Shown: positions 7,124-15,899 of the stretch, one piece after another
How the letters are laid out: each line of letters opens with the position of its first letter
Numbering within the stretch: position 1 is the stretch's first letter
The notes under the pieces: model-generated
The model's input: only the letters and a program-made list of their open reading frames with translations
Told to the model about the DNA's origin: nothing
The model's database searches: none
Source of the DNA: Priestia megaterium
GTDB taxonomy: Bacteria; Bacillota; Bacilli; Bacillales; Bacillaceae_H
Reading direction: 5' to 3'
Assembly (NCBI RefSeq): GCF_009497655.1
Contig: NZ_CP023317.1
Span: 1,207,501 to 1,271,500, forward strand
DNA: 64,000 nt
Made by a program: the position numbers and the translations under genes

Positions 7124-8291
7124 ATGATGATAGTGTTTGCTCAGAATAATCTAGAGCTGTATGACGCTGAATCAGCAGTAAAGCAGCTAAAGTGACAACT
7201 GCTCCGATAATAAAAGGCAGCGTCATATTGAGTTTAAAGGCAAATGCACCAAGCAGAGGGCCAAAAATACGCCCTAAGCTATCCATTGAGGCAGTTAACC
7301 CTGAAGCAGAGCCATATCCTACTTTGGTTCTCATCGTAATTAATGAGAGGACACAAGGACGAATAAGGGCATTTCCTGCTGTAAATATGCACAGAAATAA
7401 GGTAGCATTAACGGCACTAGAAGATAACAAAATAGACGTAAATCCTATTGCTGAAACCAATAAGCCAATAGCCATCAGTTTTTTTTCATTTCCTTTTTTA
7501 AATCGCTGCAGTACACCGCCTTGAATCAGGGCTTGAGTTAAACCGCTCGCCATAAACATCCATCCGATTGTCGTGGGAGTAGCATTGATTTTCGCTATTT
7601 GAAAAAATTGAAAAGTAGCTTCTAAACCAGCGAGCGTAAAAGTAGCTAAAAATGAAAGAACATATAAATACTTCATAGCTCCTTGAAAATCTGACGTGAA
7701 GTCATGCCATCTGGATGTCTGTATTTTGGCAGCAGGTTCTTTTCGTAACGATTCTTTTAACGTAAAGAATGAGAACGCTGTCATAATCAGTGACAAGATA
7801 CCAGAGATAACGAAGGGAACAAACAAGCCGAAAGACGAAAGGACACCGCCTAATGCCGGTCCAAAAATAAAGCCTAAGCCAATTGACATCCCTAACAGTC
7901 CCATTGCTTTCGTGCGGTTTTCTTCATCTGTACTATCAGAAGCGTATGCAAAAGCACAAGGAATAACAGCTCCTGCAAACAAACCTCCGATGATGCGTGA
8001 CGTATACATCAGAGTCAAAGAGTTTTCTGCCACCGAAAAAAGAAAAAAGCTTGCGCTAAAGCCAAGTAAGCCCCAAAGTAAGATGGGACGGCGGCCTTTT
8101 ATATCGGAAAGCTTCCCCCAAAAAGGTGCGGTAATAAAAGATGCGATCGAATAGCTAGCCATTAGTATCCCTAAATTGACCGTGCTTGCACCCGTGGCAC
8201 GAATAACTTCAGGTACGATGGGGATGATCACGCCAAAGCCGACAAATACCATAAAAATAACAAACATTAACGTTCCAAGCTGTTTGTTCAT
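7122..8291 (-). CDS. MFS drug/metabolite exporter (DHA1 type, 12 TM)
   Basis: About 389 residues with 12 predicted membrane segments. Motif A is GKLSDIKGRRPILLWG between TM2 and TM3. The TM5 motif C-like stretch reads GLGFIFGPALGG. Both are typical of DHA1 drug:H+ antiporters related to Bmr and Blt. ATG 8291 is preferred over TTG 8297, since GAAAGGGG lies 11 bases upstream of the ATG. The substrate cannot be predicted and no adjacent regulator is visible. Confidence 0.83.
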   Translation of the reverse strand: MNKQLGTLMFVIFMVFVGFGVIIPIVPEVIRATGASTVNLGILMASYSIASFITAPFWGKLSDIKGRRPILLWGLLGFSASFFLFSVAENSLTLMYTSRIIGGLFAGAVIPCAFAYASDSTDEENRTKAMGLLGMSIGLGFIFGPALGGVLSSFGLFVPFVISGILSLIMTAFSFFTLKESLRKEPAAKIQTSRWHDFTSDFQGAMKYLYVLSFLATFTLAGLEATFQFFQIAKINATPTTIGWMFMASGLTQALIQGGVLQRFKKGNEKKLMAIGLLVSAIGFTSILLSSSAVNATLFLCIFTAGNALIRPCVLSLITMRTKVGYGSASGLTASMDSLGRIFGPLLGAFAFKLNMTLPFIIGAVVTLAALLLIQRHTALDYSEQTLSS

Positions 8292-8466
8292 ATGCAATTA
8301 AGCCCCTTTCTCTGTAGAACATGCCGTGAGTTTAGTATACCAAATACAAAGACGTTTTTTACGTATATTTGGTAAAAAGCGCTTTATTTATAAGTGAAGA
8401 AAACATGTTAATATTTACCTGTTGCGCTGAAACTGATACAATTAAAAGAAAAGGGACGTGAAGCAA

Positions 8467-8661
8467 TTGCCAATATGGATTGTATTTGCTGGGATTATAG
8501 GCGGTCTTTTAGGATTTGGGGCGCTAGTGGATTATATAGCTAAAAAGAGAAGTGTCGAGCTAAATCCAGAAGAAGGGATAAAGAATGCTTCTGATGCAGA
8601 ACAAATCTATGTGGAAAATTACCTTTATCAAACAAAAGAAAATAACAATCACTTTCAATAA
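8467..8661 (+). CDS. Small single-pass membrane protein, unknown function
   Basis: 64 residues from a TTG at 8467. The upstream AAGGGACGTG resembles the full anti-16S sequence, so the in-frame GTG at 8458 is probably part of the ribosome binding site and not the start. One N-terminal membrane helix (PIWIVFAGIIGGLLGFGALV) is followed by a charged cytoplasmic tail rich in Glu and Asn. No family is recognised. It is monocistronic, with a strong terminator shared with the convergent permease gene. Confidence 0.65.
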   Translation: MPIWIVFAGIIGGLLGFGALVDYIAKKRSVELNPEEGIKNASDAEQIYVENYLYQTKENNNHFQ

Positions 8662-8664
8662 AAA

Positions 8665-8696
8665 AAAAGCTTGGAGAGAAATCTCCAAGCTTTTTT
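8665..8696. terminator. Bidirectional terminator between the small membrane gene and pbuO
   Basis: AAAAGCTTGGAGA pairs with TCTCCAAGCTTTT around GAAA, with a T-run on either side, immediately after the two convergent stop codons. Confidence 0.88.
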
Positions 8697-9996
8697 AATG
8701 CGGTAAAAAGATGAGCTGATAGAGAAATAAAACAGCAAAGACATACACAAGCGGATGAACTTGTTTGCCTTTTCCTTTTACCAGCTTCATTAACGGATAA
8801 GAAATGAAGCCAAGCGCAATTCCTGTTGCAATACTTGATGTAAGAGGCATCGCTAGAACAACTAAAAAGGCAGGGAACGCTTCATCAAAGTCATTCCAAT
8901 TAATTTTAGCTACAGCACCCATCATCAAGCTTCCGACAATAATTAATGCAGGTGAAGTAATAGCTGCTACGCCAGAAACCGAGCTTACAACCGGGCTAAA
9001 GAATGCTGCCACGATAAATAGAATGGCTACCGTCACGCCCGTTAGACCTGTACGTCCGCCTGCTGCTACACCAGATGAAGATTCAACGTAAGCGGTTGTT
9101 GGGCTTGTACCAAATAAAGCGCCAATCGTTGTACCAAAGGAGTCAGCAAGCAATGCTTGACGCACGCGAGGCATCTTATTACCTTTCATAAGACCGGCCT
9201 GTTGAGCTACGCCTACCATTGTACCTGTTGTATCAAAAATCGTCACAAGTAAGAAAGAAAAAACAACTGTGTACAAATCATGATGAATAACATCTCCAAA
9301 AGCAGCAAAAGGATTTGAAATCATTAAGCCATCTGGAAGGTGAGGGGAAGCAAACAAACCTTTATCAAATGAAAGCTGTCCTCTAAAGAAAGCAATTAAT
9401 CCGGTAATAATCATACCGAAGAATAAAGCGCCGTTTACATTTAGCGTATATAAAATGATTGTAATCGCAAGTCCAATCAGTGTTAAAACTACTTTCTCAG
9501 ACTGCAAATCACCAAGTCCAATTAAATTTGATTTATTTGCAACAATAATACCGGCTGAACGAAGCCCGATAAAAGCAATAAATAAACCGATACCAGCACT
9601 GATCGCGTGCTTTAAATTGTTTGGAATAGCTTCAATTAATTTTTCACGAAACGATGTTAACGATAGGATGATAAAGATAATACCCGCTACGAATACAGCT
9701 GAAAAAGCAGTAGCATAGTCGATACTTCCATTTGAACCAACAACTAAAGCAGCAAAGTATGCATTCATTCCCATACCGGGAGCAATAGCGATTGGATAGT
9801 TAGCTGCAAGAGCCATCCATAGCGTAGCTACGACTGCTGAAATAATAGTAGCTGTAAATACTTGATCAAAAGGAACGCCGGCGCTGGACAAAATAACTGG
9901 GTTCACAATGACGATATAAATCATGGTTAAAAACGTTGTAATACCAGCTAAAATCTCCGTTTTAGCATCCGTGTTATATTCTTTTAACTTAAACAT
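8695..9996 (-). CDS. pbuO: Guanine/hypoxanthine permease, NCS2 (AzgA/PbuO) family
   Basis: 433 residues with many membrane segments. The N-terminus LKEYNTDAKTEILAGITTFL and the IAIAPGMGMNAYF motif are typical of the AzgA branch. FDTTGTMVGVAQQAGL and GTSPTTAYVESSSGVAAGGR are the conserved substrate and half-helix motifs. The N-terminus is closer to PbuO than to PbuG of B. subtilis. It imports guanine and hypoxanthine by proton symport. Two CGAA-containing boxes upstream may be PurR sites. The symbol is likely but not certain. Confidence 0.82.
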   Translation of the reverse strand: MFKLKEYNTDAKTEILAGITTFLTMIYIVIVNPVILSSAGVPFDQVFTATIISAVVATLWMALAANYPIAIAPGMGMNAYFAALVVGSNGSIDYATAFSAVFVAGIIFIILSLTSFREKLIEAIPNNLKHAISAGIGLFIAFIGLRSAGIIVANKSNLIGLGDLQSEKVVLTLIGLAITIILYTLNVNGALFFGMIITGLIAFFRGQLSFDKGLFASPHLPDGLMISNPFAAFGDVIHHDLYTVVFSFLLVTIFDTTGTMVGVAQQAGLMKGNKMPRVRQALLADSFGTTIGALFGTSPTTAYVESSSGVAAGGRTGLTGVTVAILFIVAAFFSPVVSSVSGVAAITSPALIIVGSLMMGAVAKINWNDFDEAFPAFLVVLAMPLTSSIATGIALGFISYPLMKLVKGKGKQVHPLVYVFAVLFLYQLIFLPH

Positions 9997-10010
9997 AAGT
10001 AACCTCCAAA

Positions 10011-10053
10011 AATAACGAACATTAAAAGCAACATGATATATAATATTCGTTTT
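10011..10053 (-). promoter_or_regulatory. Possible PurR operator (two inverted PurBox-like motifs) and promoter of pbuO
   Basis: AATAACGAACATT (10011-10023) and, on the other strand, AAAACGAATATTA (around 10041-10053) each contain the CGAA core of PurBoxes in opposite orientation. They flank a TATTATATAT -10 region for the minus strand. Box sequence and promoter overlap fit PurR control. I am not sure the spacing of about 31 bp between cores is allowed. Confidence 0.35.
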
Positions 10054-10189
10054 TTACTTGAAATGCAATAGATATGCATATAAAAAATCAAAAACTAAAA
10101 AAGTGACGATAAAAGAGCTAAAATAAGTGTGAAATATTTCTTTTTTTCGGTGCTTTTTATAGTGTGCGCGTATAGAAGAGGCTCATACG

Positions 10190-10217
10190 AAAAAAAGCCG
10201 CTTAGGCTATAGCGGCT
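10190..10217 (-). terminator. Terminator of natRK
   Basis: AGCCGCT/AGCGGCT stem followed on the minus strand by seven T, overlapping the natK stop codon. Confidence 0.8.
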
Positions 10218-11166
10218 ATGTTGCTTGTTTTGAGGAAACGACTATCGGAAATTTTATTTTAATGGAAAGAGTTAAATCGTGATAGGTATATTCCAAGCGT
10301 CCGTGGTAGTTGGAAACAAGTTCAGAAATGATCCACGTGCCAAGGCCTTCGTGGCGTTCTTTCTTTTCTGTCACATGAAAAGAAGTAAACAAGTGATCTT
10401 GACGCTCTCGTGATAAAGGAGCGGTAGAATTGCTGACTTCTAAAATGTAAATGCCACTTCGAATCATACTCGAAACGGTTATCTCTTTTTTCTCAGAAGA
10501 ATGAGCGGCTTCTAAAGCATTATGCAGTAAATTCATGATGAGATTCATTTGGTCAAGGTGCTTTAAAGGCAGCTGTGATAACGGTGAATCTAATTGAACA
10601 TTCATATGTATTCCCCACGTATGTGCTTGATTCTTGCTTTGATGTACAACAGAAGCAACGTGCGAATGTTCACCTTGAATATATGAATGGGTATCATTCA
10701 AAGCTTCAACGTAATCTTGAATATACTCTTGTGCCTGCTGTCTTTGGTTTGTTTCTAGAAGATAGGATACGGCGCTGACATGTTTAATAAAATCATGTCT
10801 TTCAGCTCTTAATGCTTGAAAAAGCTCATTGTTTTTTTGAATTTCACGTGAAGCACTGCTTTCCCGGTTAGCTACGAATATGTATTGTTGATAAGACGAA
10901 AACATGTCGGTCATGTAACCAATCATTGTGATAACGGTAAGGCCAATACTAAGAGGTGAAGATAGGCTAAATAAAAGCAGGAAAAAAGACGTCAGTACGA
11001 TTGCTTTTTTTATCGTTAGTGAAGGAGCCGTTTGATATTTCTTTCTCCATATAAAAAATGAACCAATTATAAAAGAACTAAGTAGGAGATGTAAACTAAC
11101 AGGCAGGTCTTTAAAAAAGAGGAGCACGAAAACAGTTAGTAAAACTAGTGTGTAAAATAGTTTCAT
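10216..11166 (-). CDS. natK: Sensor histidine kinase NatK (GHKL type)
   Basis: 316 residues with an N-terminal group of hydrophobic helices (about residues 1-95). A dimerisation helix with the phospho-acceptor motif ERHDFIKH comes at about 120-127. The GHKL ATPase domain has an N-box (NLLHNALEAA) and a G-box (GLGTWIISELV). It is expected to phosphorylate NatR, whose gene lies 17 bases upstream in the same operon. The divergent neighbours are natAB, as expected for the sodium-responsive NatKR system. AAAGGAGG lies 11 bases before the start. Confidence 0.85.
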   Translation of the reverse strand: MKLFYTLVLLTVFVLLFFKDLPVSLHLLLSSFIIGSFFIWRKKYQTAPSLTIKKAIVLTSFFLLLFSLSSPLSIGLTVITMIGYMTDMFSSYQQYIFVANRESSASREIQKNNELFQALRAERHDFIKHVSAVSYLLETNQRQQAQEYIQDYVEALNDTHSYIQGEHSHVASVVHQSKNQAHTWGIHMNVQLDSPLSQLPLKHLDQMNLIMNLLHNALEAAHSSEKKEITVSSMIRSGIYILEVSNSTAPLSRERQDHLFTSFHVTEKKERHEGLGTWIISELVSNYHGRLEYTYHDLTLSIKIKFPIVVSSKQAT

Positions 11167-11183
11167 TTTAAATAGTGCCTCCT

Positions 11184-11882
11184 TTAAAAGTACTCTTTTT
11201 GCAAGATGTCTAAATTTGTTTTCGTGATTAAAGCTGTTTTTTCGGTGCTTTGAAACATCACGGAGTAGGAGTGCTTAGTATACAGGGAGAAATTTTGAAT
11301 ATAGGAAATGTTGATAATAAAAGCTCGATGCGACCTTAGAAAATGACTCGCTGTTAATTCTTTTTCAATTTCGTTTAATGATTGATAGGTACTAAATTCT
11401 CCATTTGTCGTTATGATGGTGGTAGAGCGACCCGTTCGCTCTGCAAATATAATATCTTGTTTGTTCAGCACTTGCATTTCGGTTTTTTGTTTTAAAATAA
11501 GCTTATCTCTTGTATCAGTTGATTGTTTTTTTTGATGAAAACGCTGAATGCCTTTTAACAGGCGCTCTTTAGAATAAGGCTTCATAATGTAGTCTAAAAC
11601 GTTGAGTTCAAATGCATGAACGGCAAAGCCGCTGTGCCCAGTGACAAAGATGACTTGAATATCAAGTGCGTAAGCATTGATAAAGTCTGCAAGCTCATAA
11701 CCTGATAGCTTTGGCATTTCAATATCTGTAATTAATAAATCAATTTCATTTTTTTTAATTTCGTTATAAGCTTCCTCCGCGCTGCTAGTCGAAAAAAGTA
11801 TGTCTATATCATCTTCTCTTTCTAAAGAAATCCTCAATTTTTCTAAATCATATGAATGATCATCCACTAATCCTACCTTCAT
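11184..11882 (-). CDS. natR: Response regulator NatR (REC-LytTR)
   Basis: 232 residues from the ATG at 11882, where GAGGG lies 9 bases upstream; longer in-frame starts have no ribosome site. The receiver domain has acidic D7-D8, the phospho-acceptor D53 in LLITDIEMP, and the K of MKPYSKERL. The C-terminal LytTR DNA-binding domain covers about 135-232 (FLRSHRAFIINISYIQNF). In B. subtilis NatR controls natAB, and here natAB is divergently oriented 176 bases away. Direct repeats in that gap are candidate binding sites. Confidence 0.88.
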   Translation of the reverse strand: MKVGLVDDHSYDLEKLRISLEREDDIDILFSTSSAEEAYNEIKKNEIDLLITDIEMPKLSGYELADFINAYALDIQVIFVTGHSGFAVHAFELNVLDYIMKPYSKERLLKGIQRFHQKKQSTDTRDKLILKQKTEMQVLNKQDIIFAERTGRSTTIITTNGEFSTYQSLNEIEKELTASHFLRSHRAFIINISYIQNFSLYTKHSYSVMFQSTEKTALITKTNLDILQKEYF

Positions 11883-11942
11883 AAATAAAAACCCTCTTTG
11901 TTTTATTCTATTGGATATTACCACACTATTTTACCATGATTT

Positions 11943-11998
11943 ACAAGATGGAAAGGACGTTTCGCGACATAAAAAACCCTCTTTATGACAAGATGGAA
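11943..11998 (+). promoter_or_regulatory. Candidate NatR binding repeats upstream of natAB
   Basis: The 11-mer ACAAGATGGAA occurs exactly at 11943-11953 and 11988-11998, 45 bp apart (about four helical turns) and on the same strand, in the divergent natR/natA gap. LytTR regulators bind direct repeats, so this is a plausible activator site; the match itself is seen, the role is inferred. Confidence 0.5.
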
Positions 11999-12057
11999 GA
12001 TGCTGTATAAAAAATAAGCTAAGATATAGTCAATCACAGTAAAAGGGGAGAGCGGAT

Positions 12058-12795
12058 ATGATTGAAATCAAAGGTGTGACGAAATATTTCAAAGAGAAAA
12101 AGCAAACAATTACAGCTGTTCAAGATATTCATGTAACCATCGCACAAGGAGAAATTGTAGGACTATTAGGGGAAAATGGAGCGGGGAAAACAACTCTTTT
12201 ACGTATGCTGTCGACTGTACTTGAACCATCGGAAGGTAATATGTTCATTCACGGAATAAACATTCATAAACAGCCTGATAAAATAAAGAAAAAAATCGGC
12301 GTGCTTTTTGGCGGTGAAACAGGTTTATATGACCGTTTGACTGCGCGTGAAAACTTATCTTATTTTGCTAAGTTTTATGGAATGAGCAAACATGAAACAA
12401 AGATAAGGATTGAGGAACTGGCCAAACGTTTTGGAATGAAAGACTACTTGGACCGTCGCGTCGGAGGCTTTTCAAAAGGAATGCGTCAAAAAGTAGCCAT
12501 TGCACGCACTATTCTTCATAACCCGGACGTTATCCTATTTGATGAACCGACTACAGGATTAGATATTACATCAGCAAACATGTTTCGCGAGCTTATTAAA
12601 AGTCTGCAAAGAGAAGGAAAAACGATTGTTTTTTCCAGTCACATTATGGAAGAAGTGGAGATGCTGTGTCAATCTATCATTATGATTCATAAAGGAAAAA
12701 TGATTTATCAAGGAACAAATGAACAGCTGTATAAAGAAGAGGAAAGTACAGACTTAAACTACATCTTTATGTCGCGTATCGTGAGGGGGGCTTAA
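12058..12795 (+). CDS. natA: Sodium efflux ABC transporter ATP-binding protein NatA
   Basis: 245 residues, one ABC ATPase domain. The Walker A motif is GENGAGKTT near residue 38, the signature reads GFSKGMRQKVAIAR near 138, and Walker B plus D-loop is VILFDEPTTGLD. The switch His lies in VFSSHIMEEVE. It should energise NatB for Na+ export. AGGGGAG lies 7 bases upstream. natB follows after one base. Confidence 0.9.
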   Translation: MIEIKGVTKYFKEKKQTITAVQDIHVTIAQGEIVGLLGENGAGKTTLLRMLSTVLEPSEGNMFIHGINIHKQPDKIKKKIGVLFGGETGLYDRLTARENLSYFAKFYGMSKHETKIRIEELAKRFGMKDYLDRRVGGFSKGMRQKVAIARTILHNPDVILFDEPTTGLDITSANMFRELIKSLQREGKTIVFSSHIMEEVEMLCQSIIMIHKGKMIYQGTNEQLYKEEESTDLNYIFMSRIVRGA

Positions 12796-12796
12796 T

Positions 12797-13963
12797 ATGA
12801 TTTGGCATATTTATAAAAAAGAGTTAATAGATTGTTTGCGAGATCGCAAAACGATTATCTTTAGCGTGTTGATTCCGATTTTATTAAATGTAGGGATTAT
12901 CTTTTTTGCAGACAAAATGATGGCTAGTGATCAAACAGATTCCATGTCTGTAGCTGTTACAAAAGATTCTGATGCCAGTGTGATCGACTGGTTAAAAAAC
13001 GATGACAATATTAAAGTAATTGAAAGCAGAAATCCACTCAGTGCTGTAGAACAAGGGAAAGCGTTAGCGGCGTTAAAGCTACCAGACGATTTTTCTTCAG
13101 AAGTGCGTAAGATGAAATCGCCAGAAGTTACTGTTTATACGGATTCAGCGAGCATGAACTCAGGTGCTACCGCAGAGTATATACAAAATATACTGAATAA
13201 ACATCGAGAAGCTATAGTTAGCGAACGCTTAGACCAACTAAATGTGAATAGTCAAACGATAGCTCCGTTTAATGTGGTTGAAAAAGGAGTGTCTAAAGAA
13301 GATGACGGCTCTTTAACAATGATTGCAATGTTTGCGCCAATGATTATCATTATGGGCGTTTTTGGGGGGATTCTTCCTTCAGCAAATGATATTTTTGCAG
13401 GTGAAAAAGAACGGAAAACAATGGAAGCTTTATTGATGTCTCCTGTAAAACGAACGCAATTACTGGTTGGGAAATGGCTTACTATCTCTACATTTGGTAT
13501 ATTGAGCGGTCTTTTGTCCACATTTACATTTGTTTTGTCTGTACGTTATTTAACAACCGTATTAAATAATGCACTGCAGCTCAACGGTCATGTTACAACC
13601 TTTATCTTCTCGTTTTTAGTCACCCTTACCCTGCTAGCACTTCTAGGAGCTATGGTATTATGTATTCTTAGCCTTTTAGCAAGTTCGGTTAAAGAAGCGC
13701 AGAGCTATACATCTCAAATTGTGATGGTAGCGATACTTCCATACTTTTTACTGATGGGAAAATCCGTACATGAACTGCAACCAAGCGGATTTTTAATTCC
13801 TATTTATAACGTATTTGCACTTATGAAACAGCTTCTCTACGGTGTCTATGACATGCAGAGTCTCGTTTATACAATAGGAAGCTTATCGGTTTGTACGGTT
13901 GTTTTATTATCAGTTGGTTATACGATGTTTACCAAAAGCCGCTGGGTGCTTGGTAAAGGGTAA
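12797..13963 (+). CDS. natB: Sodium efflux ABC transporter permease NatB
   Basis: 388 residues of the ABC-2 permease type: one N-terminal TM, a large extracytoplasmic loop (about residues 40-170), then about five TM segments. GEKERKTMEALLMSPVKRTQLLVGKW is the typical ABC-2 coupling helix region between TM2 and TM3. Translation is coupled to natA (one-base gap, GAGGGGGG site at the end of natA). A dispersed element begins right after the TAA and supplies the terminator. Confidence 0.9.
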   Translation: MIWHIYKKELIDCLRDRKTIIFSVLIPILLNVGIIFFADKMMASDQTDSMSVAVTKDSDASVIDWLKNDDNIKVIESRNPLSAVEQGKALAALKLPDDFSSEVRKMKSPEVTVYTDSASMNSGATAEYIQNILNKHREAIVSERLDQLNVNSQTIAPFNVVEKGVSKEDDGSLTMIAMFAPMIIIMGVFGGILPSANDIFAGEKERKTMEALLMSPVKRTQLLVGKWLTISTFGILSGLLSTFTFVLSVRYLTTVLNNALQLNGHVTTFIFSFLVTLTLLALLGAMVLCILSLLASSVKEAQSYTSQIVMVAILPYFLLMGKSVHELQPSGFLIPIYNVFALMKQLLYGVYDMQSLVYTIGSLSVCTVVLLSVGYTMFTKSRWVLGKG

Positions 13964-14226
13964 GAGATTGGGCAAAAGTAGTTTAGTTGAAGGAAGGTCC
14001 GAACGAGTAATCGTTCGGATTTTTCTATTGGAATGGTGAACGTAGGTTTCAGGTATGTAGTTAGTTGCTTCTAGCTGTGGGTTGGAGGGAAAGACGGAGA
14101 CTGCTGCGGGGAAAGCGAAGTCTTGCACGGAAATCAACAGCGGTGTCACAAGCGCTTCATAATAGCTCATTCACCCCATTTGTTTGTATTAAATTGAAGT
14201 GATTTCGTTATGTCTCAACTTTTTTG
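13964..14226 (+). repeat. Dispersed stop-codon-associated element, copy 2 (full-length type)
   Basis: It begins GAGATTGGGCAAAAG directly after the natB TAA. It has a TCCGAACGA/TCGTTCGGA hairpin followed by TTTTTC. The middle block includes GGAAAGCGAAGTCTTGCACG, and the element ends TTATGTCTCAACTTTTTT. The GC-rich middle is shorter than in copies 7 and 8. Confidence 0.85.
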
Positions 14227-14277
14227 TAGGGAAAGAGCAACAAAAAGAGAATGTAGAAAGAAAGGGGAGTGGAACAA

Positions 14278-15060
14278 TTGCATCCTATTATAGTAGAAGA
14301 AATTCCTCATTCGATAAAAAAGTATGTAAAGCAAATCGAAAAAGTGACGTTTCCGAAGCAAGGGTGTACCTCAGATGTTGGTATCCTTCATACGGCTAGA
14401 GGGAGATATGTTTTAAAACGGACAAAAAGGGAAAAGTACAGAAAATGGTTATATAAGGAATATTATGTATTAAAAAATATACAGGCACTGGCGGACTTTC
14501 AAAGCCCGAGCGCTTACAAGTTTGTTCAAACAGCAGAAGAGAGCTGGATGCTGCTAGAATTTCTTGAAGGAAAGACGGTAAGAGAGTATTTAGAGAAGGA
14601 AGATAATGAAAAAAAGCGTGAGCACGTTGTCTATGAAATGGGGCGTCTTCTTGCTCGTATTCACAATGCTGAGTGTCCAGAACGATTAGTGAGTAAGCAG
14701 CCGTGGATCCACCGAATGCTGCAAGAGGCAGAGTACAATTTAACTCACTATGAGGTAGACGGAAATCAACGGCTGCTAAAACAACTGCAGAAGCAAAACA
14801 TGATATGCAAACAAGAGGTACTTATTCACGGAGACTACACGATTGATAATGTACTTGTACACGACGGTCAGATAACAGCTGTTATTGACTGGAGCGGAGG
14901 AACTTTAGGAGACGCTCGTTATGATATGGCGCTGGCTGTTCGTTTTGAAGACGGAATCTTTACAGGTAAAGAGCGCGCGTCTTTTTTTAAGGGATACGGC
15001 AAGGGGATTTCACAGAGCGAATTTTGTTATTTTGCAGAAGGTTTATACGAGTTTTTCTAG
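14278..15060 (+). CDS. Aminoglycoside/choline-kinase-like phosphotransferase (APH fold)
   Basis: About 260 residues. The catalytic loop is IHGDYTIDNVLV near residue 188 (Brenner motif H-x-D-x4-N), followed by the metal-binding AVIDWSGG. GRYVLKRTKREKY carries the ATP-binding lysine near residue 45. Members phosphorylate small molecules such as aminoglycosides or sugars, but the substrate here is unknown and resistance should not be assumed. TTG 14278 is chosen because AAAGGGGAGTG upstream looks like a ribosome site that includes the in-frame GTG at 14269. Confidence 0.75.
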   Translation: MHPIIVEEIPHSIKKYVKQIEKVTFPKQGCTSDVGILHTARGRYVLKRTKREKYRKWLYKEYYVLKNIQALADFQSPSAYKFVQTAEESWMLLEFLEGKTVREYLEKEDNEKKREHVVYEMGRLLARIHNAECPERLVSKQPWIHRMLQEAEYNLTHYEVDGNQRLLKQLQKQNMICKQEVLIHGDYTIDNVLVHDGQITAVIDWSGGTLGDARYDMALAVRFEDGIFTGKERASFFKGYGKGISQSEFCYFAEGLYEFF

Positions 15061-15106
15061 GGAATAATGACATCATTTTCTTCATTTGTTGAACGTCCAC
15101 TTTCTT

Positions 15107-15163
15107 TGACGAATTCATACTAGTTTTGTCACGTATGAAGGGATTTAAAGATTTCTCTCGAAA
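15107..15163 (+). promoter_or_regulatory. Possible Spo0A box and sigma-H promoter of racA
   Basis: TGACGAA at 15107-15113 fits the TGNCGAA Spo0A box. Downstream GAAGGGATT (15137-15145), an 11-base spacer and CTCGAAA (15157-15163) resemble sigma-H -35 and -10 elements with one mismatch each. Such control would fit RacA, which is made at the onset of sporulation. Confidence 0.33.
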
Positions 15164-15196
15164 TGGCTAGTAAATGAAAAAATGGAGGGATGGAAC

Positions 15197-15697
15197 ATGA
15201 CGATGAAAACGGTGGATGTGGCAAAGTCGCTGGGAATACATCCAAGTACGGTATTAAAATGGGTTAAAATGGCGGATATCGAGCTAGAGAGAAATGAATC
15301 GGGACACTGTGAGTTTACAGAAGAAAATATTGAAGCACTTAGAGACTTTCAAAAAAACCGCAATCGTCAAGCCGTCGTCAAAGTGGTAGAAAAAGTAGTA
15401 GAAAAAGAGGAAGTCGTTATATCTGATGAACGTGCACAAGATATGCAAAAGCAGCTTGATCAGCTTTTTTTAAGACTGATTGAAAATGAAAAGCGTACAG
15501 AAGAAAAAGCGGGAGAAGTAGTGACCTTTCAAATTTTAGAGCATCGTTCAGAAATCGATCGGTTAAATAAAGTTATTACAAAATTAGAAAATCGAGTAGC
15601 GGAACTTGAAAGTCAGTTGAAAAGTGAAGACAGCTTAAAAGGTAAAAAGCCTGTTCCAAGATGGAGAAGCTTTTTAACCGGTATTTTTAGCTACTAG
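15197..15697 (+). CDS. racA: RacA-like chromosome-anchoring protein
   Basis: 166 residues from the ATG at 15197 (GGAGGG 7 bases upstream). The N-terminus (MKTVDVAKSLGIHPSTVLKWV) is a MerR-type helix-turn-helix, followed by NESGHCEFTEENIEALRDF, the wing region. Residues about 60-150 form a long coiled coil (KVITKLENRVAELESQL). A basic C-terminus (KGKKPVPRWRSFL) follows. This plan and length (184 aa in B. subtilis) fit RacA, which binds ram sites near oriC and anchors the chromosome at the cell pole via DivIVA. The identity is by architecture. Confidence 0.68.
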   Translation: MTMKTVDVAKSLGIHPSTVLKWVKMADIELERNESGHCEFTEENIEALRDFQKNRNRQAVVKVVEKVVEKEEVVISDERAQDMQKQLDQLFLRLIENEKRTEEKAGEVVTFQILEHRSEIDRLNKVITKLENRVAELESQLKSEDSLKGKKPVPRWRSFLTGIFSY

Positions 15698-15699
15698 CA

Positions 15700-15731
15700 G
15701 CGATTTACCATAACGGTAAATCGCTTTTTTT
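15700..15731 (+). terminator. Terminator of racA
   Basis: GCGATTTACC/GGTAAATCGC stem with ATAAC loop and seven T. Confidence 0.9.
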
Positions 15732-15899
15732 ATGGAATTTTATGAAAAATACATCAATTCGTACAGAATTGTGGAAAAAAATCTCAATAATAGTTGACGA
15801 AACGCTTAGTAATTTGATAAAACTAATTAAGTTAAGAAAGTGAAATACTTTCGTAAATACATATTCGTTATCATGCGATAGCGTTAAGGAGAGTGACAA

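Noticed and set aside
8374-8387. cre-like catabolite sites (AAAGCGCTTT here, and TAAAGCGCTTTA at 16326-16337)
   Set aside because: They match only the symmetrical centre of the cre consensus. The outer positions fail, and the second lies at the end of a gene.
14278-15060. Antibiotic resistance call for the APH-fold gene
   Set aside because: The fold is shared by many small-molecule kinases. No sequence feature points to aminoglycosides.
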